Positions 32,274 through 39,646 of a stretch of 41,274 bases of DNA are shown piece after piece. This stretch comes from an uncultured Eubacteriales bacterium (GTDB taxonomy: Bacteria > Bacillota > Clostridia > Christensenellales > Aristaeellaceae). The stretch is taken from contig CADASI010000008.1 in NCBI GenBank assembly GCA_902790525.1, forward strand, positions 1-41,274. The letters are read 5' to 3'. The stretch's first letter is position 1, and the number at the start of each line of letters is the position of its first letter. A program made the translations under genes and the position numbers. A model generated the notes under the pieces. It saw nothing but the letters and a program-made list of their open reading frames with translations, did not search any database and was not told the DNA's origin.

Positions 32274-35200
32274 GTGAAGAAGATATGCGCGATACTGATC
32301 CTCGCCCTGCTGGCGGTGCTGGCGGGCTGCGCGCTGGCCGAGACCCGGACGGTCGCCCGCAGCGGCGCGCTGGCGGCCTATCTGGACGGCGAGGGCAAGC
32401 TGTACATGTCCGGCAACGCCCAGCCCGTCAACCGGCAGCGCGCCGACGCGCTGGTGTCCGTCGATCCGTACCGGGTGCTGTTCCTGTCCACGCAGTCGGA
32501 CGGCACGCGGGACCTTTACATGATCGACCTGGGCGCCCTGCGCGAGCGCCTGGTGGCGAAGCGCGTCCACGACGCCTGCATGGCGGACGAGGACACGCTC
32601 TACTACGTCTCAGGCGCAAACCGCGCGAAGCTGATGCGCGTGAACATGAAGACGCTGACGGAGGCGCTGGCCTGCACGGCGGCGGAGCCCATCGACCGGC
32701 TGTACAACTCCGCCGAGGGCCTGGTGTACGCGCTGGTGGACGGCGCGGGCACCATGATCTACAACCGCCTGACGGGCAGCTTCGACAGCTACCTGGGCGC
32801 GCTGCCCCAAAGCGGCCTGCGCACGGACAGCTTCGAGCTCTCCCTGAGCGACGGCAATCTGTACCTGCGCGACCTGGCCAGCCTGGTGTCCGAGCACATC
32901 GACTCCGGCGTGCAGGCCTACGCGGTGATGAAGGGTAAGGTCTACTACCTGTGTGGCAGCGGCGTGACGCGGCTCAAGTGCTACGACCCCGCGCAGATGA
33001 CCTGGCAGGTGGTGCTGGCCCTGGACTCCGCCATGGAGCGCCAGCTGACCGCCTCCGAAAAGCAGCTGTTCCTGCTGGACTACCGCGGGCAGGTCTACAC
33101 CGTGGACCCTGAAAACGGGGCGTTGAAGAATTACGTCAAGATCCCGGACGCCTCGACCTTCGACCTGCCCAAGGGCTATACCGTGTCCGATCTGAGGATC
33201 GAGGCCATGCACGGCCAGCTGAACGTCTACGCCGCGCTGGAGGAGGCCTCCGCCCAGCCCAGCTTCAGCTTCATCGAGTTCACCTCCACCTCCGATTCCG
33301 ACCTGCCCAACCTCCGCCTCGTCGGGCGCTACGCCGTAAAGGGCGAGGCGACCGGCTGGGCGCAGATCGAGCCCGCCGAACAGTACAGCCCGCTGTCCCG
33401 GGGCAGCCGGGGCAATGCGGTGCGGGCCATACAGAAGCCCCTCAGGAAGCTGGGGTATTACAACTACTACATAGACGGCATATTCGGCCCGCGCACCGAG
33501 TACGCGATCCGACTTTTGCAATCCGACCTGGGCCGTCCCGTGACCGGCGTTGCCGACGCCGAGCTGCAGCGGCTGATCCTGGAGGGCAAGCTGCCCGGCT
33601 ATGACAAATACATGGCCCTCACCCGGGGCAACCGCGGCCTGCGGGTGCAGATCATGCAGGAGAAGCTGCGGGACCTGGGCTACCTGGGCGACGCCGCCGA
33701 CGGCATATTCGGCGCGAACACCCAGCGGGCGGTGCAGCTCTTCCAGGCAGAGAACGGGCTGGACATTTCCGACGGCGCGACCCGCGAGACGCTGAAGCGG
33801 CTGTACTCCGGCAGCGCAAAGCGCTGCGCCAGCTTCATCGACCTGTACCCCGGCTACACCGGCTGCCGCGTGCGGGAGCTGAACGACCGGCTGCAGGCGC
33901 TGTACTATCTTGAATACAATCCCGGCGGCAGCTACACCTTTGAGACCGCCGAGGCTGTGCGCGCCTTCCAGCGCAGCGCGGGGCTGTCGATCAACGGCAA
34001 CGCCACCTCGGGCGTGCTGCGCAGGCTGTTTGGTCACTACGCCCCCGAGTGCCCGGGCTACATCACCCTGCGGCGCGGCGACGAAAATGGCCGCGTGGAC
34101 GCCCTGCAGCTCAGGCTCAAGAAGCTCAACTACTACTCCGGCCCGATCGACGGCTACTACGGCAAGTCCACCGAGAAGGCCGTGAAGCTGTTCCAGAAGA
34201 AGCTGGGGCTGAACGTCAGCGGCACGGCCAATGTGCGCACCCAGGCGCTGCTGTTCAGCAAGGACGCCCCCGAATACGTGAAGCCCACCGTGATCGGCAA
34301 GCCGGTGATCACCGTGGAGCGCTTCGACAACATACAGAACGGCGTCTACTGCATCAACGAAAACAGCGCCCCGGGCGGCAACGCGGTGTTCGGCTGGTAC
34401 GTCGAGGGCGAGGTCAAGCGCTTTGACGTGAAGGTGAGCGACGCCGACGGCAGGGTCGTGGTGAACGAAAAGACGCTGCTGTCCCGCATCACCGTGCCGC
34501 TGTACACGCTGGAGAAGAACCGGCTGTACGCGCTGACCGTCACCGCCTACCCCGAGGACGGCAACAGGAAGCACATCACCACCGAGAGCGTCAGGTTCAT
34601 ACACTGCGAAAACCGCCCGCCCGAGGTACCGCCGATGGGCGTCGTGGGCGACCCGCAGTTGTTCGTCAAGACCGTGCTGCGCACCCAGGGCGGCGTGCAG
34701 TACGTGCAGCCCGGCGAGGCGGCCTTCCACTGGCACGCCGACGGCGAGCTGGACCGCTACTGCGTGGAGATCTTCTCAAGCGACGGCGAGATGCTCAAGA
34801 CCCTGGAGACCAAGGGGGAGCAGCTCAGCCTGTCCACCTCGAGCCTGAGCGTGGGCAAGGTGTACACGCTGTACGTCTACGCTATCCCCGCCCGCGGGAC
34901 CATCGAGAACGCCCGCACCGCCGCGCAGCGATTCGCGCTGGAGGACCTCTCGATCCCCACCCCCACCCCGGAGCCTGAGGAGCCCGACATCACGCCGGAG
35001 CCCGTGGTGACCGTGGCGCCCACGACCGATCCCCCCGCGGATGATAACCCGCCCGCGGCGGACGGCATGGTGCCCGTGCCCGGGGAGGAGATTCCCGAGC
35101 CCGTGCCGGAGGAGATTCCCGAGCCCGCGCCCGAGGAGGTCGGCGAACCCGTTCCCGACGAGGTCAGCGAACCCGCCCCCGAAGAGGTCGGCGAGCCTGT

Positions 35201-36875
35201 GCCCGAGGAGGTCGGCGAGCCCGCCCCCGAGGAGGTCGGCGAGCCTGCGCCCGAGGAGATTCCCGAGCCCGCGCCGCTGGAAGCGCCCGGGGATGTCGGG
35301 GAGGGCGCGCCCGAGGCCGTCACCCCGCCGGTGCTGTCCTTCGATACCACCGTCGAGCAGCAGGGCGACATTACCTACGTGGCGGACGACGTGCTGGTGA
35401 TGCACTGGGCGTCCGAGGGCGACGTCAGCGCCTACTACGCCGAGGTCGTCAACAGGGATGGCGAGGTGCTGGCCGCCGCGACCACCGAGGACACCTCCAT
35501 CGCCGTGCGCCAGGGCAACCTGATGGAGGGCGAGGTCTACACGCTCAACGTCACCGCCCTGCCGGCGGACGACAGCGCCAGCCAGACCGCCTCCGCGCAG
35601 TTCGCGCTGTATCAGGCGCCCAGCGTCGAAGCGCCCGTCGTCGAGGAGCCGCCCGTCGATGCGCCCGTCGTCGAGGAACCCGTCGTCGAGGAACCCGTCG
35701 TCGAGGAACCCGTCGTCGAGGAACCCGTCATCGAGGAACCTGTAATCGAGGAACCCGTGATCGAGGAACCTGTGATCGAGGAACCTGTGATCGAGGAACC
35801 TGTCGTCGAGGAGCCGGTGATCGAGGAACCTGTGATCGAGGAACCTGTGATCGAGGAACCTGTGATCGAGGAACCCGTGATCGAGGAACCCGTGATCGAG
35901 GAACCCGTCGTCGAGGAGCCGGTGATTGAGGAACCTGTAATCGAGGAACCCGTCGTCGAGGAGCCGGTGATCGAGGAACCTGTGATCGAGGAGCCCGTGA
36001 TCGAGGAGCCGCCCGTCGAGGAACCGCCCGCGGAGGGCACCGGCGAGACCGCCGTGGCGATGGACCCCGAGACCACCGCGCAGGTCCAGACCGTGCTGGT
36101 GAGCTGGGGCTGGCTGGCGGCGGAGGGCTTCGCGCCCGGCGTGGCCGACGAGCCCACCCTGCTGGCGATCAACGCCTTCGAGGCCTGGTACAACGCCAAC
36201 ATCGGCGGGACGCTGGCCTCCGCGGAGGGCCTGGTGGACGTCAACACGCTGGCGCTTATACTGAATCAGGAGGGCGTCGCCTACCCCAAGGCGATCCACG
36301 GAGGATATGTATCTATGATGAATCTGCGCAAAAGGCTCCAGGATTACGTGCCGTTCGACGCCCAGGAGGCGGCGGACCGTCGGATGATGCTCACCGCCAT
36401 CGATGCGCTTAAAAACCCGCTGTACCGGGAGAACGTGTTCGCCCACTTCACCGCCTCGGCCTGGATCGTCAATCCCGCGCGCACGAAGGCGCTGATGGCC
36501 TGGCACAACATCTACAAAACCTGGGCCTGGACCGGCGGCCACGCCGACGGCGAGGCGGACCTGCTGGCGGTGGCGCTCCGGGAGGCGCGGGAGGAGACGG
36601 GCGTGCGCGACATCCGGCTCGTCAAACCGGAGATCTACTCGCTGGAGGTCGTGCCCGTCAACGCCCACGTGAAGCGGGGCAGCTTCGTCTCCGCCCACCT
36701 GCACATGAACGTCACCTACCTGCTGGAGGCCGACGACGCCCAGCCCCTGCACGTCAAGCCCGACGAAAACAGCGCCGTGGGCTGGCTGAGCCTCGATGAG
36801 GCGGCGGACAACCGGGACGAGCCGCACATGGCGGTGATTTACAACAAGCTAAATGCAAAATTGAACGGGCGATGA
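32274..36875 (+). CDS. Giant peptidoglycan-binding lipoprotein fused in frame to a NUDIX hydrolase
   Basis: A 1533-residue open frame. The signal peptide VKKICAILILALLAVLAGC ends in a lipobox. Residues ~25-370 look like a beta-propeller (repeated YYVSG/YLCGSG strands). Four PG_binding_1 repeats start near 373, 449, 523 and 599 (DGIFGPRTEYAI, DGIFGANTQRAV). Two Fn3/Ig-like modules (~673-893), an EPxPEE linker, a third module (~1020-1113), 23 PV(I/V)EE repeats (~1131-1245) and a last peptidoglycan-binding-like module (~1262-1340) follow. Then, with no stop codon, comes a cytosolic NUDIX enzyme (~1348-1533). The start is a GTG with GGAGG eight bases upstream; an upstream in-frame ATG at 32229 lacks one. 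Either a real fusion, a lost stop codon, or two proteins made separately. Confidence 0.8.
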   Translation: MKKICAILILALLAVLAGCALAETRTVARSGALAAYLDGEGKLYMSGNAQPVNRQRADALVSVDPYRVLFLSTQSDGTRDLYMIDLGALRERLVAKRVHDACMADEDTLYYVSGANRAKLMRVNMKTLTEALACTAAEPIDRLYNSAEGLVYALVDGAGTMIYNRLTGSFDSYLGALPQSGLRTDSFELSLSDGNLYLRDLASLVSEHIDSGVQAYAVMKGKVYYLCGSGVTRLKCYDPAQMTWQVVLALDSAMERQLTASEKQLFLLDYRGQVYTVDPENGALKNYVKIPDASTFDLPKGYTVSDLRIEAMHGQLNVYAALEEASAQPSFSFIEFTSTSDSDLPNLRLVGRYAVKGEATGWAQIEPAEQYSPLSRGSRGNAVRAIQKPLRKLGYYNYYIDGIFGPRTEYAIRLLQSDLGRPVTGVADAELQRLILEGKLPGYDKYMALTRGNRGLRVQIMQEKLRDLGYLGDAADGIFGANTQRAVQLFQAENGLDISDGATRETLKRLYSGSAKRCASFIDLYPGYTGCRVRELNDRLQALYYLEYNPGGSYTFETAEAVRAFQRSAGLSINGNATSGVLRRLFGHYAPECPGYITLRRGDENGRVDALQLRLKKLNYYSGPIDGYYGKSTEKAVKLFQKKLGLNVSGTANVRTQALLFSKDAPEYVKPTVIGKPVITVERFDNIQNGVYCINENSAPGGNAVFGWYVEGEVKRFDVKVSDADGRVVVNEKTLLSRITVPLYTLEKNRLYALTVTAYPEDGNRKHITTESVRFIHCENRPPEVPPMGVVGDPQLFVKTVLRTQGGVQYVQPGEAAFHWHADGELDRYCVEIFSSDGEMLKTLETKGEQLSLSTSSLSVGKVYTLYVYAIPARGTIENARTAAQRFALEDLSIPTPTPEPEEPDITPEPVVTVAPTTDPPADDNPPAADGMVPVPGEEIPEPVPEEIPEPAPEEVGEPVPDEVSEPAPEEVGEPVPEEVGEPAPEEVGEPAPEEIPEPAPLEAPGDVGEGAPEAVTPPVLSFDTTVEQQGDITYVADDVLVMHWASEGDVSAYYAEVVNRDGEVLAAATTEDTSIAVRQGNLMEGEVYTLNVTALPADDSASQTASAQFALYQAPSVEAPVVEEPPVDAPVVEEPVVEEPVVEEPVVEEPVIEEPVIEEPVIEEPVIEEPVIEEPVVEEPVIEEPVIEEPVIEEPVIEEPVIEEPVIEEPVVEEPVIEEPVIEEPVVEEPVIEEPVIEEPVIEEPPVEEPPAEGTGETAVAMDPETTAQVQTVLVSWGWLAAEGFAPGVADEPTLLAINAFEAWYNANIGGTLASAEGLVDVNTLALILNQEGVAYPKAIHGGYVSMMNLRKRLQDYVPFDAQEAADRRMMLTAIDALKNPLYRENVFAHFTASAWIVNPARTKALMAWHNIYKTWAWTGGHADGEADLLAVALREAREETGVRDIRLVKPEIYSLEVVPVNAHVKRGSFVSAHLHMNVTYLLEADDAQPLHVKPDENSAVGWLSLDEAADNRDEPHMAVIYNKLNAKLNGR
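35664..36008 (+). repeat. 15-bp coding tandem repeat (PVIEE x 23)
   Basis: Twenty-three in-frame 15-bp units (type CCTGTGATCGAGGAA) encode PVIEE or PVVEE in the wall lipoprotein. Units differ mainly by synonymous bases and I/V exchange, which suggests repeat-number variation by slippage or recombination. A stiff, charged spacer is likely. Confidence 0.93.
36315..36875 (+). CDS. NUDIX hydrolase (internal start within the lipoprotein frame)
   Basis: Residues that would form a 186-residue NUDIX protein: ENVFAHFTASAWIVNPARTK, then WTGGHADGEADLLAVALREAREETGV in which the NUDIX box (REAREETGV with upstream E) is recognisable. Standalone relatives of this kind in Clostridia have about this length and start. 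GGAGG (36300-36304) lies ten bases before ATG 36315, so the gene can be translated by itself even though the upstream lipoprotein frame continues into it without a stop. It would hydrolyse a nucleoside diphosphate derivative in the cytosol. The last two codons and the stop lie in a perfect palindrome (36867-36930). Confidence 0.75.
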   Translation: MMNLRKRLQDYVPFDAQEAADRRMMLTAIDALKNPLYRENVFAHFTASAWIVNPARTKALMAWHNIYKTWAWTGGHADGEADLLAVALREAREETGVRDIRLVKPEIYSLEVVPVNAHVKRGSFVSAHLHMNVTYLLEADDAQPLHVKPDENSAVGWLSLDEAADNRDEPHMAVIYNKLNAKLNGR

Positions 36876-36930
36876 GGGCATCGCCCCTACACCGGCGCGC
36901 GCATCCGTAGGGGCGATGCCCTCATCGCCC
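36867..36930. repeat. GTAGGGGCG palindrome, copy 3 (perfect)
   Basis: A perfect 24-bp inverted repeat (36867-36890 and 36907-36930) with a 16-bp loop; outer and inner ends read GGGCGATG...GGGGCG and CGCCCCTAC. It overlaps the stop codon of the NUDIX frame, so Gly-Arg-stop is encoded by the element. It shares the GTAGGGGCG/CGCCCCTAC ends with copies at 3571 and 24487 and could act as a 3' end hairpin. Confidence 0.88.
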
Positions 36931-36943
36931 ACGTATCTGTGGT

Positions 36944-37176
36944 AAAAAAACGGCCGGCGCGCCTGACCTGGTCTTTGACCCCACACCCGCCTGCTGGCTG
37001 GTTCGCTCCTAAGGACTTCGCCTCCCCACTACTACAGCTCTCAGTGTTTTGACTCACACTGGCAGGACTTACCTCTAAGCCGCACCATGCTCACCGGAAT
37101 TTTCCCGGCTTACGTGGATCGTTTCGCCTGCGACTGGCATCGACTTTCAACCACAGACGCGCGACGCGCGCCGACC
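36944..37176 (-). ncRNA. Structured ~230-nt RNA with own promoter and terminator
   Basis: Expected to start at 37176 and end in the T7 run at 36950-36944. Its first ten bases (GGUCGGCGCG) pair with CGCGCCGGCC just before the T run, closing the whole RNA. Inner stems seen: GUGG/CCAC, UAAGCC/GGCUUA around the hairpin CCGG-GAAAAUU-CCGG, CAGUGU/ACACUG, and GGUC-AAA-GACC. No convincing open frame lies inside. It is not tmRNA, RNase P RNA or SRP RNA by their conserved cores. The size and setting are those of a known large clostridial RNA class such as the raiA motif, which I would test first, but I cannot confirm a match. Confidence 0.72.
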
Positions 37177-37182
37177 AATTCC

Positions 37183-37211
37183 ATTATAAAAAAAGCCCCC
37201 GACATCGTCAA
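37183..37211 (-). promoter_or_regulatory. SigA promoter of the structured RNA, nested in the metA terminator
   Basis: Minus strand TTGACG (37211-37206), exactly 17 bp, TATAAT (37188-37183), seven bases before the first base of the RNA. The -35 box forms part of the 5' arm of the metA terminator hairpin and the T run lies directly before the -10 box. Confidence 0.85.
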
Positions 37212-37217
37212 GGGCTT
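37189..37217 (-). terminator. Terminator downstream of metA
   Basis: Minus strand stem AGCCCTTGAC / GTCGGGGGCT (10 bp with two G-U pairs, 3-base loop) followed by T7. It ends the metA transcript after the 75-bp repeat. Confidence 0.85.
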
Positions 37218-37221
37218 TTTT

Positions 37222-37296
37222 ATGATTAGCGAACCGGCGAGCAAAGCGAGCGGTTGCGCGGGTCGGGGACATCCAACGGATGACCCCGACAATCAT
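37222..37296. repeat. 75-bp dispersed repeat, copy 2
   Basis: Differs from copy 1 (19396-19470) at two of 75 positions, both G to A. It is again bounded by ATGATT/AATCAT, overlaps the stop codon of the minus-strand gene (metA, TGA at 37295-37293), and is followed on that strand by a terminator. Same orientation relative to the gene as copy 1. Confidence 0.92.
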
Positions 37297-38210
37297 TTGA
37301 TGTCCTTCAGATCATACGGCGTGTTCTGGTAGACGAAGTAGTTCAGCCAGTTGGAGTAGAGCAGGTTCGCGTGGCTGCGCCAGGTGACCCGCGGCGGCCG
37401 GGTGTCGTCGTCGTCGGGATAGTAGTTCTTCGGCACCTCGATGGGCAGGCCCAGGTTTTTGTCCCGTAGATACTCCTTCTCCAGCGTGTCGGCGTCATAC
37501 TCGGAGTGGCCGAATATGAACACCTGCCTGCCGCCGAAGGTCTGCACGGCGTACACCCCGGCCTCCTCCGAGGACGCCAGGATCTTGAGCTCCGGCACGG
37601 CCTCGATGTCCGCACGGTCCACGGTGGTGTGGCGGGAGTGCGGGGCCATGAACACGTCGTCAAAGCCCCGGAACAGTATCGACTGCCGGCGCTCCACGCG
37701 GTGCTCGAACACGCCGAACAGCTTGTGGTCGAGCTGCCGCTTGGGGATGCCGTAGTGGTAGTAGAGCCCCGCCTGCGCGCCCCAGCAGATGTGGAAGGTG
37801 GAGTGCACGTGGGTCTTGGACCACTCCATGATGCCGCACAGCTCGTCCCAGTAGTCCACCTGCTCAAAGGGCAGGTGCTCCACCGGCGCGCCGGTGATCA
37901 CCATGCCGTCGTAGCGGTTGTCGCGCACCTGATCAAAGGTCTTGTAGAAGGCCAGCATGTGGTCCTGGGACACGTTCTTCGCCTCGTGGCTCTTGACCTG
38001 CAAAAGCTCCAGCTCCACCTGCAGGGGTGTGTTGCCCAGCACCCGGGCGAGCTGCGTCTCCGTCACGACCTTGGTGGGCATCAGGTTTAAAACCAGTATG
38101 CGCAGCGGGCGGATGTCCTGGCTGATGGCCCGGAACTCCGTCATGACGAATATGTTCTCGTTTTCCAGCGTCTCCCGCGCCGGGAGCGCGTTTGGAATCT
38201 TGATCGGCAT
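37293..38210 (-). CDS. metAA: Homoserine O-acetyltransferase, MetA type
   Basis: A 305-residue MetA-family acyltransferase of methionine synthesis that activates homoserine. Catalytic residues fall at the standard numbers: Cys142 in FHICWGAQ, His235 and Glu237 in FGHSEYD. Residue 111 is Glu ([15 protein letters not shown]), the residue that in Bacillus homologues selects acetyl-CoA, whereas E. coli has Gly for succinyl-CoA; acetyl transfer is therefore predicted. The gene stands alone, with no other methionine genes in the window. The stop codon is inside the 75-bp repeat, and the terminator behind it contains the promoter of the structured RNA. Confidence 0.93.
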   Translation of the reverse strand: MPIKIPNALPARETLENENIFVMTEFRAISQDIRPLRILVLNLMPTKVVTETQLARVLGNTPLQVELELLQVKSHEAKNVSQDHMLAFYKTFDQVRDNRYDGMVITGAPVEHLPFEQVDYWDELCGIMEWSKTHVHSTFHICWGAQAGLYYHYGIPKRQLDHKLFGVFEHRVERRQSILFRGFDDVFMAPHSRHTTVDRADIEAVPELKILASSEEAGVYAVQTFGGRQVFIFGHSEYDADTLEKEYLRDKNLGLPIEVPKNYYPDDDDTRPPRVTWRSHANLLYSNWLNYFVYQNTPYDLKDIK

Positions 38211-38314
38211 GCGCTTCTCTCCCTGATCGGTGTTAACTTCTATTCTACCTCACGAAGGTTAAGAAAAGGTGTTATCACATATATTTTGTGATTATGTTGG
38301 GTTATAAACTGCGC

Positions 38315-39646
38315 CTATACCAGCTTCGCGCACGCCCGGGCTAGCGCGTCCAGCGTGCCGCAGGGCACCATGCTGCAATGGGGCCTGAGCCGCGCGACGC
38401 CCTTGAGGTATTGCCACTTGGCCTCGGGGATGGGGTTCATCCACACCACGCTGCCGGCCTGCCGAGACGCCTTGACGAGCGCGGCCTCGGCGCGGTTCAA
38501 ATCCACCGTCTTGGCGTCGGACAGCACGATCAGCACCGCGCCGGGGCCGAGCACCGGCGGGTTTGCCGCCAGCACCGCCTCCAGCGCGCGCCCGATGTTG
38601 GTGCCCCTGCCCCACACGCCGGAGGTGCGCACGTAGCCCGCGAACAGGCTCATGTCCTGCAGCGCGAAGGGGTTCACCCGCTGCACCTGCTCGGAGAACA
38701 GGAAGATTTCGGAGTGGTCGGACACCTCCGACAGCGACTTGATGAAGCGTATGGCGAACTCCGAAAACTGCATCATCGAGGCGGACACGTCGCACAGCAT
38801 CACCACGCGCTTGCGGCGGCTGTGGCGCTTTTTGTAACGCAGGTTGCACAGCGCCCCGCCGGTGGACAGCCCCGCCCGGATGGTTCGCCTGAAGTCCAGC
38901 GCCGCGGACCGGCCCGCGGCCCTGCGACGGGCCACGATATCGCCGTTGATGCGGCGGGTCACCTGGTCGATGAGCTGGTACGCCCGGGGGATCTCGCTGT
39001 CCTTGAAGTTGGAGATGTCCCGGAACATCATGTCGGCGTCGCTGTCCTGCTGCATCGCGCCCTCGGCGGCGTCCTCCAGCACCATCTGCTGCTCCAGCAG
39101 GCTCTTCATGAACACCGAGCGTATGAAGCCCTCGTACAGCTTCGGCGCGTGCTCCATCTTTTCGGAGAATCTGTCCGCGATGTCCCGCAGGCGGTCGCGC
39201 TCGGACTGGGGCATCCGCGCGTAGACGTCCTTCAAGTCGTCCCGGAACTGAATGGGCTTTCCGTCGACGGTCAGCGTCTCCTCCAGCTCCCGGCGGCGTT
39301 GTTCCATCTCCCGCCACGCCTCGGCCATGGCCTGCCGGTTCTTCTCAAACTCCTCCGCCGACACGAAGTACAGCGCAAACAGCTTATCGAAGGTCTCCTG
39401 CTCCCTGCGGGTACCCGCCAGTATGGCGCGCATCGCCGCGCGCACGGCGTCCCTGTCCTCGAAGCCCACCAGCGAAAGCGCACGCAGCATGTCCTCCGTC
39501 TCCCGCATGCCGATGGTCATGCCCTGGGCCCGGAGGTCGTTGACGAACCGCACCATGCGGTCGAAAAGCGCGTCCTGCGGAGGTTCGCAGGCGCAATGGG
39601 CACAGTCGCCGCAATGCTCACAGGATCGCCCGGATAAACTCGTCAT
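38315..39646 (-). CDS. vWA-domain (CoxE-like) protein with Cys-rich N-terminus
   Basis: A 443-residue protein. The N-terminus has a cluster of five cysteines within 12 residues (C9, C12, C15, C18, C20: CEHCGDCAHCAC), unusual for this family and possibly metal-binding. The middle is helical. The C-terminal vWA domain has the MIDAS motif DVSASM (~277). It overlaps the upstream MoxR gene by 29 bp, and MoxR ATPases usually act with a vWA partner as chaperones or in maturing metalloproteins. GGAGATC precedes the ATG. The client protein is unknown; the nearby ferredoxin may only be a neighbour. Confidence 0.85.
   Translation of the reverse strand: MTSLSGRSCEHCGDCAHCACEPPQDALFDRMVRFVNDLRAQGMTIGMRETEDMLRALSLVGFEDRDAVRAAMRAILAGTRREQETFDKLFALYFVSAEEFEKNRQAMAEAWREMEQRRRELEETLTVDGKPIQFRDDLKDVYARMPQSERDRLRDIADRFSEKMEHAPKLYEGFIRSVFMKSLLEQQMVLEDAAEGAMQQDSDADMMFRDISNFKDSEIPRAYQLIDQVTRRINGDIVARRRAAGRSAALDFRRTIRAGLSTGGALCNLRYKKRHSRRKRVVMLCDVSASMMQFSEFAIRFIKSLSEVSDHSEIFLFSEQVQRVNPFALQDMSLFAGYVRTSGVWGRGTNIGRALEAVLAANPPVLGPGAVLIVLSDAKTVDLNRAEAALVKASRQAGSVVWMNPIPEAKWQYLKGVARLRPHCSMVPCGTLDALARACAKLV

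Noticed and set aside
34776-36827. Long open frame of 683 codons on the minus strand
   Set aside because: It is the complement of the wall lipoprotein; repeated LDHRFLDH-like wording is the reverse reading of the PVIEE codons, and there is no ribosome site.
36944-37176. Structured RNA considered as tmRNA, RNase P RNA or SRP RNA
   Set aside because: No tRNA-like ends or tag frame, no GAGGAAAGTCC-type core, and no GGAAG-type SRP helix-8 motif.
37087-37332. 81-codon open frame on the plus strand
   Set aside because: It crosses the ncRNA gene, the metA terminator and the 75-bp repeat and has no ribosome site.
38277-38295. ATCACA/TGTGAT inverted repeat as a CRP/Fnr-type site
   Set aside because: The half-sites point the wrong way for the TGTGAN6TCACA consensus, and the site lies between two genes of the same direction, nearer to a gene end.
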